The notes below the pieces were generated by a model. It was not told where the DNA came from. It searched no databases and was given only the letters and a program-made list of their open reading frames with translations. The position numbers and the translations under genes were made by a program. Positions 13,497 through 20,635 of a stretch of 22,142 nt of DNA are shown one piece after another (positions within the stretch are counted from its first letter, which is position 1; the number at the start of each line of letters is the position of its first letter). Where the stretch lies: positions 1 through 22,142 of the forward strand of contig JANXPS010000232.1 of assembly GCA_025357175.1 (NCBI GenBank). The letters are read 5' to 3'. This DNA comes from Deltaproteobacteria bacterium (GTDB lineage Bacteria > Desulfobacterota > Deferrimicrobia > Deferrimicrobiales > Deferrimicrobiaceae).

Positions 13497-14702
13497 ATGG
13501 AGCGATTCCACTATCTGATCGTCGGGGGCGGGATGACGGCGGACGCTGCGGTCGGCGGCATCCGCGAATCCGATCCGAATGGTTCCATCGGGATCATCGG
13601 AACCGAAGCCGTGGCGCCGTACAAGCGGCCGCCGCTGACCAAGGGGCTGTGGAAGGGCGATCCGGAAGAGACAATCTGGTACTGGACGGAGAGCCAAGGC
13701 GTGACGTTTCATTCGGGACGCACCGTTCGCATGCTGGACCCCGGGAGCAGGCAGGTGGTCGATGACCTCGGGAACATATTCGGATACGACAAGTTGCTGC
13801 TGGCTACGGGCGCCTCGCCTCGCCGGCTGCCGTTCGGCGACGGCCGGGTCATCTACTTCCGCACCTTCGCCGACTACAACCGGCTGCGCGAGTTGGCGGA
13901 GCGCGGCAAGCGGATCGCGGTGATCGGCGCCGGATTCATCGGGATGGAAATCGCGGCGGCGCTCGCGATGAACGACGCGGAGCCGGTGATGTTCTTCCCC
14001 GGCGAGTATCCCGGAAACCGGCTGTTCCCGCGGTCGCTCGGCCACTATCTGAACGCCTACTATGCGGGCAAGGGAGTCGAGTTGTTTCCCTCGACCTCGG
14101 TGACGTTTATCCGCGAGGAAGGAAGCCGGGTCGTCCTTGGCACGCGGAACATGAAAACGGGGCTTGTCCGGAGTTTCACGTTCGACGGCGTGGTCGCAGG
14201 GATCGGCGTCAAGCCCAACGTCGAACTGGGACGCGAGGCGGGTCTTTTGACCGGCAACGGCATCCGTGTCGACGAATGGCTCCGGACCAGCATCCCGGAC
14301 ATCTACGCGGCGGGCGATGTCGCCGACTTCTTCAACCCGGCGCTCGGGCGGCGGATCCGGGTCGAGCACGAGGACAACGCCCGGAAGATGGGCCATGCCG
14401 CAGGGCGGTCCATGGCCGGGGCCGGGGAACCTTACAACTATCTGCCCTTCTTCTATTCCGACCTCTTCGAGATCGGATTCGAGGCGGTCGGGCTGGTCGA
14501 CGCGGCGCTCGAGACCGTCGCGGACTGGCAGGAGCCGAACCGGAAGGGCATTGTCTACTATCTGCAGGACCGGCGGGTCCGGGGCGTGCTGCTCTGGAAC
14601 GTCTGGAAGCAGATCGGCGCGGCGCGCAGGCTGATCGCCGACCCCGGGCCTTTCGACGCGGCGCACATCCTCCACCGTCTGCCCGAGCCAAAGGCGGCTT
14701 GA
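13497..14702 (+). CDS. FAD-dependent NAD(P)H oxidoreductase (ferredoxin-reductase/AIF-like)
   Basis: This 401-residue flavoprotein has an N-terminal FAD site (LIVGGG, 8-12), the PYKRPPLTKGLW motif of rubredoxin- and ferredoxin-type reductases at 41-52, the LLATGASPRR segment, a NAD(P) site IAVIGAGFIGMEIA (140-153), the GIGVKPN turn and the second FAD motif DIYAAGDVADF. It has no redox-active CxxC pair, so electrons probably pass straight from FAD to a protein or small acceptor, not named here. ATG 13497 is supported by GGGAGGGA upstream and by MERFHYLIVGGG being a normal start. No stop separates it from the pcm remnant, so a fused product with 47 extra residues is possible. Confidence 0.88.
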   Translation: MERFHYLIVGGGMTADAAVGGIRESDPNGSIGIIGTEAVAPYKRPPLTKGLWKGDPEETIWYWTESQGVTFHSGRTVRMLDPGSRQVVDDLGNIFGYDKLLLATGASPRRLPFGDGRVIYFRTFADYNRLRELAERGKRIAVIGAGFIGMEIAAALAMNDAEPVMFFPGEYPGNRLFPRSLGHYLNAYYAGKGVELFPSTSVTFIREEGSRVVLGTRNMKTGLVRSFTFDGVVAGIGVKPNVELGREAGLLTGNGIRVDEWLRTSIPDIYAAGDVADFFNPALGRRIRVEHEDNARKMGHAAGRSMAGAGEPYNYLPFFYSDLFEIGFEAVGLVDAALETVADWQEPNRKGIVYYLQDRRVRGVLLWNVWKQIGAARRLIADPGPFDAAHILHRLPEPKAA

Positions 14703-14837
14703 CCCGCGCCCATCACCCCGGTCTGCAAGTCGGTTGCTTCCGGATCGAAGGATTCGTGGGCAGCCGCTTTCCTTCCCGGCCGAATGCGCGTAAACTGTTC
14801 AGTTCGCTCTCACTTTCACGACTTTGACGGGATTCGC

Positions 14838-16670
14838 ATGCTGACCGTAACCAATCTTTCCAAATCGTACGGCCGCCAGACGCTCTTCGAAGAGGTGTCG
14901 TTCCAGGTGACGCCCGGCGAGCGCGTCGGGCTCGTGGGCCGCAACGGCCACGGCAAGTCCACGCTGTTCAAGATCCTGCTCGAGGAAGAGGAGCAGGACA
15001 GCGGATCGGTGTCCTTCCCCCCGGGCTACCGGATCGGGCACCTCGCGCAGCACATCCACTTCACGCATAAGACCATCCTCGAGGAGGCGGCCTCCGCGCT
15101 GCAGCCGCGCGAGGACTTCATCGACGAGACTTACAAGGCCAAGGCGATTCTCACCGGTCTCGGTTTTTCCGAAACCGATTTCGACCGCGCCCCGAAGGAA
15201 TTCTCGGGCGGGTTCCAGGTCCGCCTGAACCTGGCGCGCGTGCTCCTGTCCGAACCGAACCTGCTGCTCCTCGACGAGCCGACCAACTACCTCGACATCG
15301 TTTCGATCCGCTGGCTTCGCCGCTTCCTGTGCGCCTGGGAAGGCGCGCTCATGATCATCACGCACGACCGCGATTTCATGGACAGCGTGACGACGCACAC
15401 CATGCTGATCCACCGGTCGCGCGTCCGCAAACTGCCGGGGGGAACCGAGAAGCTTTACGCCCAGATCCTCCAGGAAGAGGAGATCCACGAGCAGACGCGG
15501 CAGAACGACGTGAAGAAGCGGGCGCAGGACGAGGCGTTCATCAGCCGCTTCCGGGCGCAGGCGACCAAGGCGCGCCAGGTGCAGTCGCGCATCAAGCTCC
15601 TGGCGCGGCACGAGAAGCTCGATAAGCTCCAGGACATCAAGGAACTCGACTTCCGCTTCACCGAAGCACCCTTCAACGGCAAGTTCATGATGGAAGTGAA
15701 CGACCTCGCCTTCGGCTACGACGCGAAGCATCCGCTGTTCCAGGGGCTGTCTTTCCCGATCCAGAAGGGCGACCGGATCGCGGTCGTAGGGCCCAACGGG
15801 CGCGGGAAAACCACGCTGCTGCGGCTGCTCCAGGGCGAGCTCAAGCCGGTCGCGGGAACCGTCAAGCCGTCGCAGAACCTGAGGATGGGCTATTTCGGGC
15901 AGACGAACGTCGACCGGCTGTCCCCCCGGCTGACCGTCGAGGAAGAGATCCGCGACGCCAACCCGACGCGGGGCCGCACGCAGGTGCGCACGCTTTGCGG
16001 CTGCATGATGTTCGAGGGCCAGGCGGCCGAGAAAAAGATCGCCGTCCTGTCCGGAGGCGAGAAGAGCCGCGTCCTGCTGGGCCGCATCCTGGCCACGCCG
16101 GTCAACCTGCTGCTGCTCGACGAACCGACGAACCACCTCGACCAGGACACGGTCGACGCGTTCATCGAGGCGGTGATGGAATTCGAGGGGGCGGTGGTCA
16201 TCGTCACCCACGTCGAGCGGGTGCTTTCCGCGCTGGCGACGAAGCTGGTCGTGTTCGACGGCGGCAGGGTCGAGATGTTCGACGGCACCTACGGCGACTT
16301 CCTCGATCGCGTAGGCTGGGAAGGCGAGGGGCAGGAACCCCGGAAGAAGGTGAAAGCCCCCCGGGAGCCGGGAATGAACCCGAAGGAAGCGCGGCGTCTG
16401 CGGGCCGGGGCCGTGTCGAACATCGGTGCGAAGGAAATCGCCGCCCTCAAGAAATCGATCGAGGCGATCGAGCACGAGATCATGCTGCTCGAGGCGCAGG
16501 TCGTCCGCGACGACGAGGCGATGATCGCGGCGTCGATAAAAAGCGACGGCCACGCGATCCGGACGCTGTCGGCGTCCAATTCCGCCGCGCGGGAGCGGAT
16601 CGAAATGCGCTTCGAGGAGATGTCGGCGCTCGAAGTGCAGCTGAAGGAACGGGAAAGCGCCCCGGAATAG
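14838..16670 (+). CDS. ABC-F family ATPase (translation factor/ribosome protection type)
   Basis: This 610-residue protein has two ATP-binding cassettes and no membrane segment. Cassette 1: Walker A GRNGHGKST at 34-42, signature FSGGF at 122-126, LLLLDEPTNYLD at 142-153, H176. Cassette 2: Walker A GPNGRGKTT at 318-326, signature LSGGE at 404-408, LLLLDEPTNHLD at 424-435, H458. The charged linker at about 195-265 is the ABC-F tRNA-interaction region, and residues 530-605 form a coiled coil like that of Uup. ABC-F proteins act on the ribosome, easing stalls or antibiotic block. Start ATG 14838 gives the family start MLTVTNLSKSYG; an earlier in-frame ATG at 14784 adds 18 unlikely residues. It ends nine bases from the HD-GYP stop. 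Confidence 0.93.
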   Translation: MLTVTNLSKSYGRQTLFEEVSFQVTPGERVGLVGRNGHGKSTLFKILLEEEEQDSGSVSFPPGYRIGHLAQHIHFTHKTILEEAASALQPREDFIDETYKAKAILTGLGFSETDFDRAPKEFSGGFQVRLNLARVLLSEPNLLLLDEPTNYLDIVSIRWLRRFLCAWEGALMIITHDRDFMDSVTTHTMLIHRSRVRKLPGGTEKLYAQILQEEEIHEQTRQNDVKKRAQDEAFISRFRAQATKARQVQSRIKLLARHEKLDKLQDIKELDFRFTEAPFNGKFMMEVNDLAFGYDAKHPLFQGLSFPIQKGDRIAVVGPNGRGKTTLLRLLQGELKPVAGTVKPSQNLRMGYFGQTNVDRLSPRLTVEEEIRDANPTRGRTQVRTLCGCMMFEGQAAEKKIAVLSGGEKSRVLLGRILATPVNLLLLDEPTNHLDQDTVDAFIEAVMEFEGAVVIVTHVERVLSALATKLVVFDGGRVEMFDGTYGDFLDRVGWEGEGQEPRKKVKAPREPGMNPKEARRLRAGAVSNIGAKEIAALKKSIEAIEHEIMLLEAQVVRDDEAMIAASIKSDGHAIRTLSASNSAARERIEMRFEEMSALEVQLKERESAPE

Positions 16671-16679
16671 TTCCCCGGG

Positions 16680-18080
16680 CTAAAGCGCCATTCCCTTCCA
16701 GTCGGGATCGGGCAGCGGGGGCGACTCGCGCAGCATCTCGACGAACGCGTCGGTCAGCTCCGGCGAAAACTGGGTGCCGCGGTACTCGAGGATGCTCTCG
16801 ATCGCCTCGGTGTTGGTGAGCGCCTGCCGGTAGGGTCGCGTCGTCGTCATCGCGTCGTAGGCGTCGGCCAGGGCGATCATCTGCGAATGGACCGGAATCC
16901 CGGCACCCTTTCGCCCTTCCGGATAACCGGTGCCGTCGTACCACTCGTGGTGGGCGGCGACGATCGCGACATATCGATCGAGGAACGGTGCCATGCCGAG
17001 AATCTCGGCGCCCTCGTTCGGGTGGCGCCGCATCACGTCGAGTTCGCCGTGGGACAGCCGCTCTTCCTTCAACAGCACCTCGTCGGGCATGCCGATCTTC
17101 CCCACATCGTGGAACAACGCCGCTTTTTCGAGGTGTCCCAGCTCTTCTTCCCCCATCCCGAGTTTTCGTCCCAGCGCGCAGGACATCTGCGCCACGCGCG
17201 TCGAGTGCCCGATCGTGTACGGGTCGCGCGCTTCGATCGAAGCGGCAACCACGCGGACCATCCCGAGGTAGGCCTGCTCGAGCCGGTCCGCATACCCTTT
17301 GAGCGCCGACTGCTGCGAAAGGATCGTTTCGGCCATCCGGTTGAAACTGCGCAGCAATTCGCCGAACTCGTCGGACGAACCGACCGGAATCCGGTGGAAC
17401 GTCCTGCCGGTGGAGATCACCTTGATGGCCGCCATGAGCCGCTTGATCGGTGTCGTGATGAACGACGAGAGCGCCAGGGAACCCAACAGCGCCAGCGCCA
17501 GGACGCCGAGGGCGATGGCGGCGATCGAACGGCGGACCTTCCGCTGCGCGTCGATGAGCGTCGTCTTGGAAAAGCCGACGGAGACGTTGCCGATCCGCTG
17601 CCCCCGGTGCAGGATGGCTGTGGAAAATTCGAGCATCTCCTTCCCGTTTCTCCGGACATCGTCGGCCTGCGTTTCGACGAATCCGCCGAGTTGGACGACC
17701 CGTACGGAAGGAATGAATCGCTTGCCGAGTTCGCGCGGGTCGTTGTGCCCGAGGATCCGCCCCCCGGTGTCGATGACCGCCACGTATTCGATGTCGGGGG
17801 AACTGCGGCACGTCTCGACGGCCAGGTTGTAGACCGCGGCATTGTCGTCGGACACCAGCGACCAGCGCGCCGAGAGGGCGACGATGCGTGAGGTGGCGAC
17901 GCCTCGCTGGATCAGGTCGTTGCGGACCGACCGGTTGGTGACGGTGACGACCGCCACGGCCATGGCAAGGACGAGCAGGACGATCAGCGGGATGAGGAAG
18001 CCGACCAGCTTGAGCCGGATGCCCGGCGAGCGCCGGGTTCCGGGAACAGAGGCCGCCGGCTGGTCGATCGGCTGTTCCAT
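16680..18080 (-). CDS. Membrane HD-GYP domain protein, cyclic-di-GMP phosphodiesterase type
   Basis: This 466-residue protein has helix 1 at about 22-47, a periplasmic domain at 48-180 (Cache-like, with IEYVAVIDTGGRILGHND), helix 2 at 184-208, HAMP at about 209-260 and an HD-GYP domain at 270-455. Metal and catalytic residues are visible: H292, H324-D325 with K328, H377-H378, and the GTGYP motif at 383-387, then DAYDAM. Such enzymes hydrolyse cyclic di-GMP and so favour motility over biofilm. All key residues are present, so it should be active. Start ATG 18080 has no Shine-Dalgarno; an extended -10 sits just upstream, suggesting a nearly leaderless mRNA. A longer open frame up to 18299 has no start signal. 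Confidence 0.92.
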   Translation of the reverse strand: MEQPIDQPAASVPGTRRSPGIRLKLVGFLIPLIVLLVLAMAVAVVTVTNRSVRNDLIQRGVATSRIVALSARWSLVSDDNAAVYNLAVETCRSSPDIEYVAVIDTGGRILGHNDPRELGKRFIPSVRVVQLGGFVETQADDVRRNGKEMLEFSTAILHRGQRIGNVSVGFSKTTLIDAQRKVRRSIAAIALGVLALALLGSLALSSFITTPIKRLMAAIKVISTGRTFHRIPVGSSDEFGELLRSFNRMAETILSQQSALKGYADRLEQAYLGMVRVVAASIEARDPYTIGHSTRVAQMSCALGRKLGMGEEELGHLEKAALFHDVGKIGMPDEVLLKEERLSHGELDVMRRHPNEGAEILGMAPFLDRYVAIVAAHHEWYDGTGYPEGRKGAGIPVHSQMIALADAYDAMTTTRPYRQALTNTEAIESILEYRGTQFSPELTDAFVEMLRESPPLPDPDWKGMAL

Positions 18081-18089
18081 TTTTAAAAT

Positions 18090-18098
18090 ATTATCACA
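18090..18098 (-). promoter_or_regulatory. Extended -10 promoter element for the HD-GYP gene
   Basis: On the minus strand TGTGATAAT matches the extended -10 pattern (TG, one base, then GATAAT, five of six to consensus). Nine bases separate it from the ATG, so transcription would begin at or next to the start codon. No good -35 is seen, as is common for extended -10 promoters. Confidence 0.5.
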
Positions 18099-18119
18099 CC
18101 GGCCGGAGCGGAACCTTTT

Positions 18120-18149
18120 TCGACATGCCGGGTTAGAACCGCATAGAAT
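18120..18149 (+). promoter_or_regulatory. Sigma70-type promoter for the exported charged protein
   Basis: TCGACA (18120-18125) and TAGAAT (18144-18149), separated by 18 bases, each match the sigma70 consensus at five of six bases. The predicted start is about 18155, giving a leader of about 40 bases before the ATG at 18196. It diverges from the HD-GYP promoter. Confidence 0.5.
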
Positions 18150-18195
18150 GAAACCATCACGTACATGGCGGCCCAAGGGTGCCGCAGGAGGAAAC

Positions 18196-18780
18196 ATGAA
18201 AAAAAGGTTTATTTCGTTCCCGGCACTTCTTTCGTTGGCTGTGGCGGTTCTTGCGCCGGCTCCCGCCTCCGCGAAAACGGATATCAGCGTGAATCTCAAC
18301 GTGGGGGCGCCGTCGGTGGTCGTCGAGGGGCCGCGCGTCCAGTTTCAGGAACCGCCCGAGATGGTGGTCATCCCGCGCAGCACGGTTTATTTCGCGCCGG
18401 GCGTCAGCGTCGACCTGTTCTTCTTCAACGACTGGTGGTGGACACGCGACAACGGCCGCTGGTACCGTTCGCGCGAGCCCCGCACCGGGTGGGCGTTCGT
18501 GGGGCCGAACCGGGTCCCGCAGGAGGTCATCCGTGTCCGGCCCGACTACCGCAATTATTACGGGCACGAACGGCACGTCCCCTACGGGCAGCTCAAGAAG
18601 CACTGGCGCGAACGCGATATCGAACGGCGCGAGCGACGCGGGGAATGGCGCGACTACAAGGAAGACCGCCGCGAAGACAAGCGCCGCTGGAAGGAAGAAA
18701 AGCGCGAGGATAAGCGCGACCGGCAGGATGATCGCCGCGATGACCGGGAAGACCACGGCCGCGGCCACGGGCGCGACTGA
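18196..18780 (+). CDS. Exported protein with aromatic core and highly charged tail
   Basis: This 194-residue protein has a clear signal peptide (cleavage after ASA, residue 26). Residues 27-130 form a beta-like region with VYFAPGVSVDLFFFNDWWW and a GRWYRS segment, similar in style to small periplasmic proteins of unknown function common in delta-proteobacteria. Residues 135-194 are almost wholly Arg, Lys, Glu and Asp, likely a long single helix ending in GRGHGRD. No enzyme motif is seen. The start has an ideal AGGAGG; the long upstream open frame to 17842 is antisense to the HD-GYP gene and not real. A promoter lies about 50 bases upstream and hairpins follow the stop. Confidence 0.85.
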   Translation: MKKRFISFPALLSLAVAVLAPAPASAKTDISVNLNVGAPSVVVEGPRVQFQEPPEMVVIPRSTVYFAPGVSVDLFFFNDWWWTRDNGRWYRSREPRTGWAFVGPNRVPQEVIRVRPDYRNYYGHERHVPYGQLKKHWRERDIERRERRGEWRDYKEDRREDKRRWKEEKREDKRDRQDDRRDDREDHGRGHGRD

Positions 18781-18792
18781 CACACGAAGGGC

Positions 18793-18811
18793 GCCGGAGA
18801 CAACTCCCGGC
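18793..18811 (+). terminator. Small hairpin after the charged-protein gene
   Basis: GCCGGAG and CTCCCGGC can pair with one bulged base around the loop ACAA, followed by TGTATTTGAT. The T run is interrupted, so termination may be weak. Confidence 0.35.
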
Positions 18812-18824
18812 TGTATTTGATCCG

Positions 18825-18860
18825 CGGGCGGGTCGGGGAGCAGCACCCCCGTCCCGCCCG
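18825..18860. terminator. Long GC hairpin between convergent genes
   Basis: CGGGCGGG pairs with CCCGCCCG, then after one T-T mismatch CGGGG pairs with CCCCG, giving 13 pairs around a loop of about eight bases. It lies between the charged-protein stop and the macrodomain stop. The plus strand continues TTCCGTTTC, a weak T tract. It probably ends plus-strand transcription and may act in both directions. Confidence 0.6.
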
Positions 18861-18867
18861 TTCCGTT

Positions 18868-19380
18868 TCACTCGGCCGTATTCAACGCAACGTCGTAGGC
18901 CTCGTAAGTCTTTTCATCGAAACAGACGAAGATCCCCCGCTCGAGTTCCGGCATTCCGGCGGCATGCTTGCGTACCGTGTCCACCGCCACCCGGGCAGCC
19001 TCCTCGACCGGATAGCCGTAGATGCCGCAGCTGATCGCCGGGAACGCGATCGAGCGGACGTCGCACTCCTTCGCGAGGGCCAGCGCCGATCGGTACGTCG
19101 CCGCAAGCAGCCCCACCTCGCCGTGGTTTCCGCCGCGCCAGCGCGGCCCCACCGCGTGGATCACGAATTTCGCAGGAAGGTCGTAGCCTCCCGTCAGCCG
19201 CGCTTCACCCGTCGGGCAGCCGTTCATCTGGAAGCACTCGGCGAGCAGTCCCGGCCCCGCCGCACGGTGGATCGCCCCGTCGACGCCGCCGCCCCCCTGC
19301 AGTGAGCTGTTCGCTGCGTTGACGATCGCATCGACGGCAATCGTCGTGATATCGCCCTGGATCAGTTCGAACGTCGCCAT
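18868..19380 (-). CDS. Macrodomain ADP-ribose/O-acetyl-ADP-ribose hydrolase (YmdB-like)
   Basis: This 170-residue single macrodomain closely follows the YmdB/MacroD pattern: QGDIT at 8-12, IVNAANSSLQGGGGVDGAIHRAAG at 19-42 with the catalytic-type N24 and D34, and ISCGIYGYP at 116-124. MacroD-class proteins remove the acetyl group from O-acetyl-ADP-ribose and cleave ADP-ribose from acidic residues on proteins; in E. coli YmdB also touches RNase III control. Length is full. The ATG has AAGGAG eight bases upstream. It follows hemW by 23 bases on the same strand and probably shares its mRNA; a functional link is not evident. Confidence 0.93.
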   Translation of the reverse strand: MATFELIQGDITTIAVDAIVNAANSSLQGGGGVDGAIHRAAGPGLLAECFQMNGCPTGEARLTGGYDLPAKFVIHAVGPRWRGGNHGEVGLLAATYRSALALAKECDVRSIAFPAISCGIYGYPVEEAARVAVDTVRKHAAGMPELERGIFVCFDEKTYEAYDVALNTAE

Positions 19381-19403
19381 CTTCAATTCTCCTTTTTCGT
19401 TCT

Positions 19404-20561
19404 CTAAACCAGTTCCGAAAGCACTTCGTTCGAAAGAAACCACATGTCTGCCGGAATGGCGATTCGCCCGGCCTCGCGCAGCAGGCTGCCGGCGGCGACG
19501 AGGCGTTCGATGGCCGCCTGCCGTTCGGGCGGAATCGGCCCGAAGCGACGCGCGAGGTCGCCGGGGTCGACGCCGCAGGCCTCCCGAAGCCCCGCGACCA
19601 GCGCTTCGCTCCAGGCGAGGTCCGGGTCGCGAGCGGTCATCGCGCCGGGGAACGCTCCGGATTCGAGGAGCGCGCCCCATTCGGCGGTACTCCGCGGATT
19701 TTCGGTTGCGATCCCGAAGGGAGCGCGTTCGCCCGGCGGAAAGAGAAGGCCGTGCGCGGCGGGGCCCAGCCCCGCGACCTCCTCGCGCCGCCAGTATTTC
19801 CGGTTGTGCCGCGATTCCCGCCCAGCTCTTGCGAAGTTCGACGTTTCGTAATGACGGTAACCCGCGGCGGAAAAGGTTCGGCGGGCGAGTTCGTACATTT
19901 CGGCGACCGTCTCGTCGTCGGGCATTGCGAGCGTCCCGGCCGAAAGCGCCTCGCCCAGCGGCGTTCCGGCCTCCGGCGTGAGGGCGTAGGCGGAGATGTG
20001 TTCCGGCAGGAAGGTGGTCGCGAGATGCAGGTCGTAACCCCACTCGACCACCGTCTGACCCGGGATGCCGAACATGAGATCGATGCCGATGTTGTCGAAC
20101 CCGGCGCGGCGGCCGTCGCGGATCGAATCCCGGATTTCCGCCACGCCATGGACCCGGCCCAACAGGTCGAGCGTCACCGGGTGGAAAGACTGGACGCCCA
20201 GGCTCAGGCGGTTGAATCCACCTCTGCGCAAGGCCGCGAGCCCCTCGGCCGTCACCGTGCCCGGGTTGGCTTCGGCCGTCACCTCGATATCGGCGGAAAA
20301 GGGGAAGCGGCCGCGCAGCGACGCGAGCAGCGTGCAAAGCCGCTCGGCCCCGATCGACGTCGGCGTGCCGCCTCCGAAGAACACCGTGTCCGTCCCGGTT
20401 CCGGAAAGGTGGGGAAACGCTTCCAGCAACCGGTCCGCCTCCGCGGCCAGCAGGCCGGCGTAGCGGTCCATTTCCGCCGGGCCGCATCCCGCTTCGGAGT
20501 AAAAGTCGCAGTAGCCGCATTTGCGGACGCAGAACGGAACATGGACGTAGATTCCGGACAT
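19404..20561 (-). CDS. hemW: HemW-type radical SAM protein
   Basis: This 385-residue protein has the radical SAM cluster motif C11-x3-C15-x2-C18 in VPFCVRKCGYCDF, the FFGGGTPT SAM-binding motif at 61-68, LSLGVQSF, and the late SRHNRKYW motif that marks HemW. HemW resembles coproporphyrinogen III oxidase HemN but works as a heme chaperone that hands heme to respiratory proteins; older annotations call it oxygen-independent coproporphyrinogen oxidase. HemN proper has a longer N-terminus and a different end. I place the start at 20561 (MSGIYVHVPFC, GGGGAG upstream); the longer frame from 20609 adds 16 residues not typical of the family. Confidence 0.93.
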   Translation of the reverse strand: MSGIYVHVPFCVRKCGYCDFYSEAGCGPAEMDRYAGLLAAEADRLLEAFPHLSGTGTDTVFFGGGTPTSIGAERLCTLLASLRGRFPFSADIEVTAEANPGTVTAEGLAALRRGGFNRLSLGVQSFHPVTLDLLGRVHGVAEIRDSIRDGRRAGFDNIGIDLMFGIPGQTVVEWGYDLHLATTFLPEHISAYALTPEAGTPLGEALSAGTLAMPDDETVAEMYELARRTFSAAGYRHYETSNFARAGRESRHNRKYWRREEVAGLGPAAHGLLFPPGERAPFGIATENPRSTAEWGALLESGAFPGAMTARDPDLAWSEALVAGLREACGVDPGDLARRFGPIPPERQAAIERLVAAGSLLREAGRIAIPADMWFLSNEVLSELV

Positions 20562-20635
20562 CGATTCTCCCCAGGAAGTCATCTTACATCCGGAGTATTC
20601 TTTAGGCATCCCGTAGTCGTCCGGAGGTGATCCGC

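Noticed and set aside
14799..16553. Long antisense frame across the ABC-F gene
   Set aside because: It has no recognisable domains or ribosome site, and the plus strand carries a complete two-cassette ABC-F protein.
16660..16690. Terminator between the ABC-F and HD-GYP genes
   Set aside because: Only nine bases separate the stops and no clean stem with a T run can be formed.
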